Part shown: positions 1 through 7,123 of the stretch, in pieces
Numbering within the stretch: the first letter of the stretch is position 1
Layout: each line of letters opens with the position of its first letter
DNA from: Chloroflexota bacterium
GTDB taxonomy: Bacteria > Chloroflexota > Limnocylindria > Limnocylindrales > CSP1-4
Assembly (NCBI GenBank): GCA_021785115.1
Contig: JAJYGO010000435.1
Coordinates: 1 to 13,373, forward strand
Reading direction: 5' to 3'
Length of the DNA stretch: 13,373 nucleotides
Program-made: the position numbers and the translations under genes
Notes under the pieces: model-generated
The model's input: only the letters and a program-made list of their open reading frames with translations
What the model was told of the DNA's origin: nothing
Databases searched by the model: none

Positions 1-157
1 GCGAGGCCCATCAGCGAGGGGAATGCCCAGCGGCGCAGGCGGGACGGCTCGTGCCGCCTGCCCGTCCGATGCGCCCGGTCGCCGGCGGTGCGGGACCCGG
101 CCGACGCATGCGTGCCGGACGCGGCGCGGGAGGGCCCGGGCGTCCCGGCGGCCGCGG

Positions 158-175
158 TTCCCGGCGCGCCGGGAA
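158..175. repeat. 18-bp perfect palindrome
   Basis: TTCCCGGCGCGCCGGGAA is identical to its own reverse complement over 18 bases. There is no T-tract on either side, so it is not a classical intrinsic terminator. It could be a dimer-binding site, a hairpin at the end of an upstream transcript, or chance in GC-rich DNA. Confidence 0.4.
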
Positions 176-342
176 GGTCCGCGTCCCGGGTCGCCTCGAG
201 TGCGGGAGAAGGGCGCTGCTGGGATCCAGCGGCGGCTCGAATGCGGTCGGAACTCCGGCCCCGAGATCGGCGATCGCGACGGGACACGAACGGTGCCTCC
301 GGTTGAGGGTTCGCCGCGGATCGGCCGTGGCGCCGCCGGGAT

Positions 343-376
343 CGTAGCATCTAGTTGCGTACTTGCGCAAGCTACG
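343..376. promoter_or_regulatory. Nested inverted repeats, possible operator
   Basis: Two nested symmetries share the right arm. The perfect 10-bp palindrome CTTGCGCAAG lies at 362-371, and CGTA (358-361) matches TACG (373-376) around it with one unpaired base. CGTAGC (343-348) also pairs with GCTACG (371-376). TTGCG occurs twice on the top strand, at 355-359 and 363-367. The cluster ends about 105 bases before the lipoprotein start and lies in a locally less GC-rich patch, as promoters often do. A binding protein cannot be named. Confidence 0.35.
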
Positions 377-468
377 GACTATCGCGGAGCCGCGCTGCCG
401 GCAGCAGCGGGGCGGGCAGGTGTCGAAACCTGATGCCGACGTTGACCGTTGGCCAACCGTCCGTCGGG

Positions 469-481
469 TACTGTGCGCGCC
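469..481 (+). promoter_or_regulatory. Possible leaderless promoter of the lipoprotein gene
   Basis: TACTGT at 469-474 fits a TAnnnT -10 box and is followed by 7 bases and then the ATG at 482, so transcription would start at or next to the start codon. No Shine-Dalgarno sequence precedes this ATG. TTGACC at 442-447 is a -35-like sequence but is 21 bases away, longer than usual. The 10-bp palindrome GTTGGCCAAC (448-457) sits in the spacer and could be an operator. Confidence 0.3.
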
Positions 482-1666
482 ATGCTCCACCGACCTCGTT
501 CCACCATGGCGCTCGCCGCCACCCTCACCCCCGTCCTCGTGGCCGGCATGGTCGCCGCCGGCTGCACCGGCGCCGCGACGGCTGCCGGATCGACTGCCGG
601 CACCGGCCAGGCCGCCCTCGCGGGCTCGCCGTCGGCGGGTTCCGCAGCGCCCGCCGGCGCCGCCTCGGCCCCGTCCGCCTCCGCCCAGCCACTCGCGGCC
701 GGCTCACCCTCGCCGTCGCCGTCCGCCTCGACCACCGCGACCGCCGGACCGCTCGGCGGGGACCTGCTCATCGCGGACCGGGGCAACGACCGGCTGCTCA
801 TCGTCACCCCGGCCAGGAAGATCGTCTGGTCCATGACCATCGATCCCGGGGGACCCCGGGGTTCGCAGTCGTGGGGACCCGACGACGCGTTCTTCACGCC
901 GGACGGGACGCACATCATCATCAACCAGGAGAACGCCGACACCGTCTCGGTGATCGACATCGCGACCCGGAAGATCGTCTGGACCTACGGCCATACCGGC
1001 CATCCCGGGAGCGCCCCCGGGTACCTGAATGGACCCGACGACGCGTACATGCTGCCCGACGGCAACGTCACGGTGGCCGACATCAAGAACCAGCGGATCC
1101 TGGTCATCTCGCCGTCGAAGACGATCGTCCACCAGTACGGGCTGACGGACACCCGGCGCCACGACCCGCCCGTCGCCTACGCCGCGCCCAACGGGGACGT
1201 GCCGCTCGCGGACGGCGGCATGCTGGTCACCGAGATCGGAGGCAGCTGGGTCGACCGCCTCGACGCGTCCGGCCGCCTGGTCTGGGCCGTGCACCTGCGC
1301 GACATCGCCTATCCGTCGGACGCGCAGCTGCTGCCCGACGGGAACGTGCTGGTGGTGGACTACTCCACGCCGGGCCAGATCGAGGAGGTCACTCCGACCG
1401 GCCGGGTGCTCTGGCGCTACGACGTCCGGGGCGGGCCCGGGATGCTCTCCAACCCGTCCCTGGCCGTGCGGCTGGCGAACGGCAACATCGCGGTCACCAA
1501 CGATTTCGGCCAGACCATCGACGTGATCAACCCGGCCACGAAGCGGATCGTCTGGCAGTACGGCCATCTCGGGGTGGCGGGCACGGGCAGCGACTACCTG
1601 TACAACCCGGACGGCATGGACCCGGTGCCGGCGACGACCGCCGCCCTGCTCGCCTCGCTCCACTGA
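482..1666 (+). CDS. Putative lipoprotein with six-bladed PQQ/NHL-like beta-propeller
   Basis: The product is 394 aa. A basic N-terminus (MLHRPRS) and hydrophobic segment (about 9-27) lead to AAGC with Cys28, an acceptable though imperfect lipobox, so an exported, lipid-anchored protein is inferred. Residues 29-92 are a low-complexity Ala/Ser/Pro/Thr linker. From about 93 to 382, six similar units appear, each with a GN/GDxxVxD-like strand followed by [KR][IV][VL]W (116, 166, 311 and 358 regions), and GPDDA twice (132, 184). This is the pattern of PQQ-like or NHL/arylsulfotransferase-like propellers, but no quinone ligands or catalytic His can be assigned, so function is unknown (binding or scaffold is likely). 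ATG482 was chosen over an in-frame TTG at 449 because of the signal peptide and the -10-like box. It converges with the kinase gene. Confidence 0.8.
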   Translation: MLHRPRSTMALAATLTPVLVAGMVAAGCTGAATAAGSTAGTGQAALAGSPSAGSAAPAGAASAPSASAQPLAAGSPSPSPSASTTATAGPLGGDLLIADRGNDRLLIVTPARKIVWSMTIDPGGPRGSQSWGPDDAFFTPDGTHIIINQENADTVSVIDIATRKIVWTYGHTGHPGSAPGYLNGPDDAYMLPDGNVTVADIKNQRILVISPSKTIVHQYGLTDTRRHDPPVAYAAPNGDVPLADGGMLVTEIGGSWVDRLDASGRLVWAVHLRDIAYPSDAQLLPDGNVLVVDYSTPGQIEEVTPTGRVLWRYDVRGGPGMLSNPSLAVRLANGNIAVTNDFGQTIDVINPATKRIVWQYGHLGVAGTGSDYLYNPDGMDPVPATTAALLASLH

Positions 1667-1673
1667 CGATCGG

Positions 1674-1688
1674 CCGGCGGCACGCCGG
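1674..1688. terminator. Hairpin between convergent genes
   Basis: CCGGCG and CGCCGG form a perfect 6-bp stem with the loop GCA, between the lipoprotein stop (1666) and the kinase stop (1692). There is no T-tract, so it is at best a U-less bidirectional terminator. The 25-base gap leaves room for little else. Confidence 0.4.
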
Positions 1689-1691
1689 GGG

Positions 1692-2972
1692 TCAGCCCGA
1701 TCCGGGCCCGCCCTCCGCGGGCTGCCGCGATGCCGACTCGCCGGGGCCCGCGAACGCGCGCGGCCAGCTGACCGACAGGCTCGCGCCGCCGCTGGCCGAC
1801 GACCCGATCCTCCAGCGCCCGCCGGTCGCCCGCACGATGGCGTCGGCGATCGCCAGGCCCAGCCCGGAACCGCCCGGCGCGTCGGTGGCGCGGTGGAAGC
1901 GATCGAAGATGCGACTGCGCTCCTCCGGTGGGATCCCGGGCCCCGAGTCGTCGACCGTGACCCGGATGCGGGATCCGTCGTGCGCGACGGAGAGGTCCAC
2001 CGAGCCGCCCTCGGGCGAGTAGCGGCAGGCGTTGTCCAGCAGCACGCCCAGCAGGCGGTCGAGCCAGTCGGGCGGGACGGCCACCACGCTGCTCCCGGGT
2101 TCGGCGTGCACCCGCAGTGCGAGATGTCGTGACTCGGCCACCACCGCGAAGCGGTCGGCCGTCTGCGCCGCCATCACGCCGAGGTCCACCGGCTCGGCGT
2201 CGGGGTGTGCCTGCGCGGCGTCGAACCGTGCCAGCCAGAGCATGTCGTCCACCAGCCGTCGGATCCGCTTGCTCTCACGGTCCACGCGCTCGAAGGCGGT
2301 GCGATACCACGCCGCGCTCCGCTCCGCGGACAGGGCCAGGCTCGTCTGCGCCTCGATGACGGAGAGCGGCGTGCGCAGTTCGTGGGAGGCGTCGGCGGTG
2401 AACTCGAGCTGGCGCTGCCTGGCGCGCTCGATCGGGGCGGCCACGCGGCGCCCGATCACGACCGCTCCCAGGAAGACGAGGACGAGCAGCACCGGGCCGA
2501 TGAGCGCCTCGGCCACGATCACCGTCGACTGCGCCTGCGAGACCGACTCCATGGTCTGTCCCACCACCACGTACTGGGCGCCGGTCTGGGTGCCGTCGAT
2601 CCGCACCTGGGCCTGGTTGACGGTGATGGTGGTGGGCGTCGACACGTCCCGGTAGGCGGCGGGGAGCGTCGCGTTCGCCGTGTTGGAGATGACCTGCCCG
2701 TCGGGGTAGACGGTCCAGACGATGACCGGCGGACCGAACGGATGCTCGGGAGGCGGCGCCCCGAAGCCGGTGGACTGCGCCGGCGGGGGCTCGTGCGAGA
2801 GCCGGTCGAGCGTCTGGGCGAGGTGGTCGTCGACCTGTGCGGTGAGCGAGCGGGTGACGATGAGGACCACAGCGGCGGCCACCAGCAGGTAGGCCACCCC
2901 CACCACCACCGCGGCCGAGAGGGCCACCCGGATGGAGGTGGAGCGCAGGTCCACCGCGCGATGGGCGGTCAC
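1692..2972 (-). CDS. Two-component sensor histidine kinase
   Basis: The product is a 426-aa membrane kinase. TM1 spans about 16-39, an extracytoplasmic sensor about 41-152 (Pro-rich at 61-81), and TM2 about 153-173. The HisKA H-box is ASHELRTP with His197. The HATPase part has the N-box (LLDNACRYSP, Asn314), G1 (DSGPGIP, 342-348), F-box (FDRFHR) and G2 (GGSGLGLA, 367-374), so it should be active. Only about 13 residues separate TM2 from the dimerisation helix, so a full HAMP domain is absent. The start is GTG, whose GTGA overlaps the regulator stop by 4 bp, with GGAGGAG just upstream, implying translational coupling. It should autophosphorylate on His197 and pass phosphate to the regulator. 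The signal is unknown. Confidence 0.93.
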   Translation of the reverse strand: MTAHRAVDLRSTSIRVALSAAVVVGVAYLLVAAAVVLIVTRSLTAQVDDHLAQTLDRLSHEPPPAQSTGFGAPPPEHPFGPPVIVWTVYPDGQVISNTANATLPAAYRDVSTPTTITVNQAQVRIDGTQTGAQYVVVGQTMESVSQAQSTVIVAEALIGPVLLVLVFLGAVVIGRRVAAPIERARQRQLEFTADASHELRTPLSVIEAQTSLALSAERSAAWYRTAFERVDRESKRIRRLVDDMLWLARFDAAQAHPDAEPVDLGVMAAQTADRFAVVAESRHLALRVHAEPGSSVVAVPPDWLDRLLGVLLDNACRYSPEGGSVDLSVAHDGSRIRVTVDDSGPGIPPEERSRIFDRFHRATDAPGGSGLGLAIADAIVRATGGRWRIGSSASGGASLSVSWPRAFAGPGESASRQPAEGGPGSG

Positions 2973-3637
2973 GTCTCCTCCAGGCGGTAGCCGGCGCCGC
3001 GCACGGTCACGATGCGCACGCCGGCACCGGGAAGCTTGGCGCGAAGGCGGCTCAGCTGGACGTCGATGGCGTTCGACCCGAGGGGGTCGGTCTCATCCTG
3101 CCAGGCGTGCTCGGCGATCGCCCTGCGGTCCACCACCGCCGGCGACCGGCGCATGAGCAGCTCCAGGATGCGGTACTCGGTGGCCGTCAGGCTGAGCGGA
3201 CGCCCCTCCGTGGTGATCTCGCGGCGGACCGGGTCCAGGGCGAGGGCGCCGCGCTGGACCACCGGCGCGTCCACGCCACGGGGTCGTCGCTGGAGGGCGC
3301 GGATGCGCGCGAGCAGTTCCCCGAAGTCGAAGGGCTTTACCAGGTAGTCGTCCGCGCCGGCGTCCAGCCCACGGATGCGGTCCGGCGGCGCGTCCCGGGC
3401 GGTCAGCATCAGGAGCGCCGTGGGGCGATCGTGGCGGCGCGCCCAGGCGACGACGTCGATCCCGGGCGCGCCGGGCATCCGCCAGTCGATCACGGCCACG
3501 TCGTAGTCGTAGAAGCGGAGCTGCATGATGGCGTCGTCGCCGCGTTCCACGGCGTCCACCTGGTAGCCCTGGTCCTGGAGCCCTTCCACCAGGACGTCGC
3601 GGAGGCCCGGGTCGTCCTCGGCGACGAGGATGCGCAT
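2969..3637 (-). CDS. OmpR/PhoB-family response regulator
   Basis: The product is 222 aa, a normal length for this family. The receiver domain (about 1-118) has the acidic pocket Glu7/Asp8/Asp9, phospho-acceptor Asp51 (AVIDWRMPG), Thr79 and Lys101 (LVKPFD). The C-terminal winged helix (about 128-220) includes the typical TATEYRILELL, the recognition-helix region NAIDVQLSRLRAKL and the wing TVRGAGYRL. It is the first gene of the kinase operon. A perfect inverted repeat (3645-3661) and a palindrome over a -10-like box (3699-3709) lie upstream and would suit autoregulation. Targets cannot be predicted. The convergent lipoprotein may be unrelated. Confidence 0.95.
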   Translation of the reverse strand: MRILVAEDDPGLRDVLVEGLQDQGYQVDAVERGDDAIMQLRFYDYDVAVIDWRMPGAPGIDVVAWARRHDRPTALLMLTARDAPPDRIRGLDAGADDYLVKPFDFGELLARIRALQRRPRGVDAPVVQRGALALDPVRREITTEGRPLSLTATEYRILELLMRRSPAVVDRRAIAEHAWQDETDPLGSNAIDVQLSRLRAKLPGAGVRIVTVRGAGYRLEET

Positions 3638-3644
3638 CGCCTCA

Positions 3645-3661
3645 GGTCCCCCGCGGGGACC
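3645..3661. promoter_or_regulatory. 7+3+7 inverted repeat before the response regulator
   Basis: GGTCCCC and GGGGACC flank CGC. The repeat ends 8 bases upstream of the regulator ATG. As RNA it would form a strong hairpin holding the purine-rich stretch nearest the start, and as DNA it is a dimer-site candidate. Which of these applies is not visible. Confidence 0.4.
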
Positions 3662-3698
3662 GTCGATCCGCAGCGCCCGGGCCAGGATCCGTCATCCG

Positions 3699-3709
3699 AC
3701 CATTATGGT
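3699..3709 (-). promoter_or_regulatory. Candidate -10 box with palindrome for the two-component operon
   Basis: On the minus strand CATAAT (3707-3702) matches five of six bases of TATAAT, in an otherwise very GC-rich gap. It lies inside the perfect palindrome ACCAT-n-ATGGT (3699-3709). The leader to the ATG would be roughly 60 nt. No good -35 element is seen. Confidence 0.35.
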
Positions 3710-3748
3710 GGCCCCTGGCCCGGCCACCGGCACTCCCGGGTGTCTGCT

Positions 3749-3768
3749 GCCCGCCCGGTCCGGCGGGC
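3749..3768 (-). terminator. Strong GC hairpin downstream of the nitroreductase
   Basis: GCCCGCC and GGCGGGC form a 7-bp stem around a 6-base loop, about 60 bases past the nitroreductase stop and before the response regulator promoter. It lacks a T-tract. Its position between two same-strand genes suits a transcript end. Confidence 0.4.
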
Positions 3769-3830
3769 GACGTGCCGTTCACCCGCCCAGTCTCGGAGGG
3801 CGTGCCTTTCGGTTCGGTTACGACGACCGC

Positions 3831-4424
3831 TCAGCTCGCGGGCCAGCGCTCATCGAACACGAGCTCGGCGCGCGGGAGGCGCGCCTGCCCCGGTGCGGAC
3901 TTCGGGTGCCGCGCCGCCTCCGTCGGGTGGCCCAGCGCGACGATCGTGCGGACCGTCCGGTCCGCGGGGAGGCCCAGCAGGTCCCGCGCCGCGCCGACGA
4001 CGTCGTCGCGGACCCAGGTGATGCCGCCGGCGAGTCCGAGCATCGCGGTCGCCACCAGGATCCGCTCGGCGACGCGGCCGTCGTCGTAGGCGTGGGAGAT
4101 GGCGCGTGCCGGGTCGACCGGGAGGACGACCGCGAGGGCGGCCGTGGCGGTGTGCAGGGCACGCGTCTGCGGCAGGCCCGCCTCGGCCAGCCGTCGCAGG
4201 GTGGCTCGGTCGCGGATCACGAGGAAGCGCCAGGGCTGCCGGTTGTTGCTGCTGCCGGACCAGCGGGCGACCTCGGCGAGCGCGTCGATCTCGCCGGCGG
4301 AGAGGGGTTCGTCGGTGAACTCGCGCACCTGCCGGGTACGGATCAGCGGGCGGACGCGGTCGAGCGGGGAAGGGACGGGGGAGGGGACGGGGGAGGCCTC
4401 GGAGGCAGGCGTGGGATCGCTCAT
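3831..4424 (-). CDS. Nitroreductase-family flavoprotein
   Basis: The product is 197 aa, typical for single-domain FMN-dependent nitroreductases. Diagnostic segments are RTRQVREF (29-36, the phosphate-binding Arg region), SSNNRQPWRF (58-67, the N-x-QPW motif near FMN) and the dimer-core helix with AERILVATAMLGLAGGITW (119-137). ALGHP (163-167) and the closing DERW are also usual. The family reduces nitro compounds, quinones or flavins with NAD(P)H. The substrate here cannot be told. Residues 1-20 are a Ser/Pro tail encoded partly by a 12-bp tandem repeat (4369-4392, two copies) and probably disordered. The gene is cytoplasmic. An 85-base gap separates it from the methyltransferase, so read-through from the efflux operon is possible, though it has its own -10-like box. 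Confidence 0.88.
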   Translation of the reverse strand: MSDPTPASEASPVPSPVPSPLDRVRPLIRTRQVREFTDEPLSAGEIDALAEVARWSGSSNNRQPWRFLVIRDRATLRRLAEAGLPQTRALHTATAALAVVLPVDPARAISHAYDDGRVAERILVATAMLGLAGGITWVRDDVVGAARDLLGLPADRTVRTIVALGHPTEAARHPKSAPGQARLPRAELVFDERWPAS

Positions 4425-4430
4425 CCCGGC

Positions 4431-4436
4431 ACGCTA
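4431..4436 (-). promoter_or_regulatory. Possible leaderless -10 box for the nitroreductase
   Basis: On the minus strand TAGCGT (4436-4431) is a TAnnnT hexamer followed by 6 bases and the ATG at 4424. There is no Shine-Dalgarno sequence. No -35 element is recognisable, so support is mainly the spacing, which matches that at the MarR and lipoprotein genes. Confidence 0.28.
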
Positions 4437-4509
4437 GCAGAGGATCGCGGCCGGCGCCGGATCGGCGTCGTGCGCGGCAGCGCCCTGGCCGGCTGCCTCC
4501 AGGTGGGCC

Positions 4510-5052
4510 TCAGGTCGCCAGCAGGCGCGCGAGCCACGCGTGCGCCCGGCCCCCCGGCAGCCGCGTCTCCAGCTCGGCCTCCTCGATCGCCTCCACCCGC
4601 CACCCGCCCCGGAACGCGCGTCGCAGGTCGGCCCGGCGCACCCGCTCGGGGCCGTAGCCGAAGGGGTTCCGGTCGCTCCAGCAGAGGACGAAGCACCGTC
4701 CTCCCGGGCGGATCACCGCCCGGAGGGACGCGGCGTAGGCGCCCCGGTCGGCCGGCTGGAGCGTGTGGAAGAGCCCCACGTCGAGGACCGTGTCGAAGGT
4801 GCGCCCGAGCTCGGCCAGCCGCAGCGCGTCCCATGCCAGGAACTGCGCCGCCCCGGGGTCGATCCCGAGTGCCCGGGCCCGCGCCCGTGCCAGCGCGATC
4901 GCCGAGGGCGCGAAGTCGATCCCCAGGACGGGGTGGCCGCGGGCGGCGAGGTAGCAGGCCACCTCGCCGGTGCCGCACCCGGCGTCGAGCACCGAGCCGG
5001 CGATCAGCCCCGCCTCCGCGAGGCGCACGACGGCACCCTGGGGGTGGCCCAC
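4510..5052 (-). CDS. Class I SAM-dependent methyltransferase, start uncertain
   Basis: From the first usable start (GTG at 5052) the product is 180 aa. Motif I is VLDAGCGTGE (21-30), the acidic residue binding the SAM ribose is in GIDFAPSAI (Asp46), and FDTVLDVGLFH (86-96) and RPGGRCFVL (115-123) are the later core strands. This is the thiopurine-methyltransferase-like group of small-molecule methylases. The substrate is unknown. The frame continues upstream without a stop, encoding FENAYGGTPTWE, which looks like the usual family N-terminus, so GTG5052 is probably not the true start. AAG at 5094, correctly placed after GGGAGG (5108-5103), stands where an ATG is expected. The gene follows the ABC exporter closely and probably belongs to its operon. 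Confidence 0.8.
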   Translation of the reverse strand: MGHPQGAVVRLAEAGLIAGSVLDAGCGTGEVACYLAARGHPVLGIDFAPSAIALARARARALGIDPGAAQFLAWDALRLAELGRTFDTVLDVGLFHTLQPADRGAYAASLRAVIRPGGRCFVLCWSDRNPFGYGPERVRRADLRRAFRGGWRVEAIEEAELETRLPGGRAHAWLARLLAT

Positions 5053-5107
5053 CTCCCAGGTCGGGGTGCCGCCGTACGCATTCTCGAACGCCTTCGCGGT
5101 CGCCTCC

Positions 5108-7123
5108 CTAGACCGCCTCGGCGAGCGGCTCCACGAACTGGCTGTTGTAGAGCTCGGCGTAGAAGCCCTGGCGTGCCAGCAGCTCCTCGTGCGTGCCCTG
5201 CTCCACGATGCGCCCGTGGTTCATCACCAGGATCTCGTCCGCGTCGCGGATCGTCGAGAGACGGTGCGCGATCACGAACGACGTCCGGCCCTTCATCAGG
5301 CGCGCCATGGCTCGCTGGACCAGCACCTCGGTGAGCGTGTCCACCGAGCTGGTCGCCTCGTCCAGGATGAGGATCGGCGGGTCGGCAAGGAACGCGCGCG
5401 CGATGGTCAGCAGCTGGCGCTGGCCCTGCGACACGTTCGCCGCCTCGTCGTCCACCACGGTGTCGTAGCCGTGCGCCAGGGTCCGCACGAAGTGATCCAC
5501 GTGGGCGGCGCGCGCCGCCTCCTGGATCTGCTCCTCGGTGGCGTCCGCGCGGCCGTAGGCGATGTTCTCGCGGATGGTGCCGCCGAAGAGCCAGGTGTCC
5601 TGCAGGACCATCCCGAAGGTGCTCCGCAGGTTGTCCCGGGAGAGCTCGCGGATGTCGTTGCCGTCCACCGTGATGCGCCCGGACCCCACGTCGTAGAAGC
5701 GCATCAGCAGGTTGACGAGGGTGGTCTTGCCGGCGCCCGTGGGCCCCACGATGGCGATCGTCTCGCCCGGCTCCACCACCACGTTGAGGTCCTCGATGAG
5801 CGGGGTCTGCGGCTCGTAGCGGAACGAGACGTTCTCGAAGACGACGCGGCCGACCGCCTCGCGCAGCACGCTCGGCTGCTCGGTCTCGGGGACCTCCTCG
5901 GCCTCGTCGAGGAGCTGGAAGACACGCTCCGCCGACGCCATGGTCGACTGCAGCACGTTCATGATGCTGGCCACCTGGGTGATCGGCATGGTGAACATGC
6001 GCGAGTACTGCATGAACGCCTGCACGTCGCCGAGGGTGATGCTGCCCGACGCCACCTGCATGCCGCCGATCACGGCGATGGCCACGTAGTTCAGGTTGCT
6101 GATGAAGTTCATCGTGGGCTGGATGATCCCCGAGATGAACTGCGCCCTGAAGCTGGCCTGGTACAGCTCCTCGTTCTCCTGGGCGAACTGCCGGACGGCG
6201 TCCTCCTGGTGCCCGAAGACCTTGACCAGGGTGTGCCCCGTGTGGGTCTCCTCCACGCGGCCGGTGATCGTGCCGGTGCGGTCCCACTGGATCGCGAACT
6301 GGGTCTGCGAGCGCCGCGCGATGAACGCGGTCACCACGCCGGCGGTCGGGAGGACCAGCAGGGAGATCACCGCGAGCAGCGGGCTGATCGTCAGCATCAT
6401 GATCAGCACCCCGATCACCGTGAAGATCGCGGTGAGGACCTGCGTCAGGCTCTGCTGCAGCGTGGTGGAGATGTTGTCGATGTCGTTGGTGACGAGGCTG
6501 AGCGTGTCGCCGTGCGGGTGGCTGTCGAAGTAGCGCAGCGGGAGCCGCCCCAGCTTCTCGTCCACCTGGCGCCGCAGCCGGTAGACGGTGCGCTGCGAGA
6601 CGCCGGCCATGATGTAGTAGGTGGCCCACTGGAAGAGCGAGCTCAGGACGTAGACCACGGCCACCACGGCGAGGATGGCGCCCACGGCGCCGAAGTCGAC
6701 GCCCACGCCGACGCTCACGTGCATCCCGCTCAGCATGTCGGCGATCTGCCCCTGGCCGTGCGCGCGCAGGAGCTGTTCCACCTGCGACTGCGGCGTGCCC
6801 GCGGGGAAGTACTGCCCGAGGTACTTGCCGAGCACGCCCTGGAAGAGCTGGTCGGTGGCGTTGGCGAGGATCCGGGGCGCGGCGACCTGGAAGGCGACGC
6901 CGACGATGGCGAAGACGACGACGATCCCGATCCACGCCCGCTCCGGGCGCAGCTCGCCGACCAGCCGGCGCAGGGTGCCCCGGAAGTCGCTGGCCTTGCC
7001 GCCACCGCCCATCATCCCGTGGCCGCCGAAGCCGCCACCCATGGGGCCGCGCCGTCCGGGGCCGAAGCCGCCCGCGAGCGGGCCGCGTCCCGGCCCGCCG
7101 CCCGGCCGCATCGAGCCGCTCAC
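5108..7123 (-). CDS. ABC exporter half-transporter, TM288-like (catalytic Walker B) subunit
   Basis: The product is 671 aa. Residues 1-43 are a Gly/Met/Arg-rich cytoplasmic tail, about 60-400 the six-helix exporter domain, and 420-665 the ATPase. Walker A is GPTGAGKT (460-467), Q-loop Gln508, signature VSQGQ (564-568), Walker B ILILDE with Glu589 and switch His620. The signature is SQGQ instead of SGGQ, as in TM288-type subunits of heterodimeric exporters. A loop of about 60 residues between TM1 and TM2 (about 88-145) is on the outer side. The GTG start overlaps the previous gene by GTGA, with GGAGGAGG upstream. An in-frame ATG (7111) is an alternative. It should pair with the 7120-8850 product to export drugs or lipids. 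The substrate is unknown. Confidence 0.93.
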   Translation of the reverse strand: MSGSMRPGGGPGRGPLAGGFGPGRRGPMGGGFGGHGMMGGGGKASDFRGTLRRLVGELRPERAWIGIVVVFAIVGVAFQVAAPRILANATDQLFQGVLGKYLGQYFPAGTPQSQVEQLLRAHGQGQIADMLSGMHVSVGVGVDFGAVGAILAVVAVVYVLSSLFQWATYYIMAGVSQRTVYRLRRQVDEKLGRLPLRYFDSHPHGDTLSLVTNDIDNISTTLQQSLTQVLTAIFTVIGVLIMMLTISPLLAVISLLVLPTAGVVTAFIARRSQTQFAIQWDRTGTITGRVEETHTGHTLVKVFGHQEDAVRQFAQENEELYQASFRAQFISGIIQPTMNFISNLNYVAIAVIGGMQVASGSITLGDVQAFMQYSRMFTMPITQVASIMNVLQSTMASAERVFQLLDEAEEVPETEQPSVLREAVGRVVFENVSFRYEPQTPLIEDLNVVVEPGETIAIVGPTGAGKTTLVNLLMRFYDVGSGRITVDGNDIRELSRDNLRSTFGMVLQDTWLFGGTIRENIAYGRADATEEQIQEAARAAHVDHFVRTLAHGYDTVVDDEAANVSQGQRQLLTIARAFLADPPILILDEATSSVDTLTEVLVQRAMARLMKGRTSFVIAHRLSTIRDADEILVMNHGRIVEQGTHEELLARQGFYAELYNSQFVEPLAEAV

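Larger units (their letters stand above)
1..481. other. GC-rich stretch without a convincing gene
   Basis: Open frames run through this stretch on both strands, but they overlap one another. Their products are Arg/Pro/Gly/Ala-rich with no recognisable motif, as expected from high-GC sequence without stop codons. I see no ribosome binding site paired with a start. What it does hold is an 18-bp palindrome at 158-175, an inverted-repeat cluster at 343-376 and the region just upstream of the lipoprotein gene. An upstream gene may end to the left of the window. Confidence 0.55.

Noticed and set aside
11..490. Genes in the first 490 bases (136-159 codons, both strands)
   Set aside because: The frames overlap on both strands, the products are low-complexity, and no start with a ribosome site or domain is seen.
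4369..4396. 12-bp purine-rich tandem repeat as an independent element
   Set aside because: It has only two full copies and lies within the nitroreductase coding sequence as a Ser/Pro tail, so it is mentioned there only.
5004..6935. 643-codon open frame on the minus strand overlapping the second ABC subunit
   Set aside because: It is the same strand in a shifted frame, Arg/Pro/Gly/His-rich, and the ABC motifs are all in the other frame.
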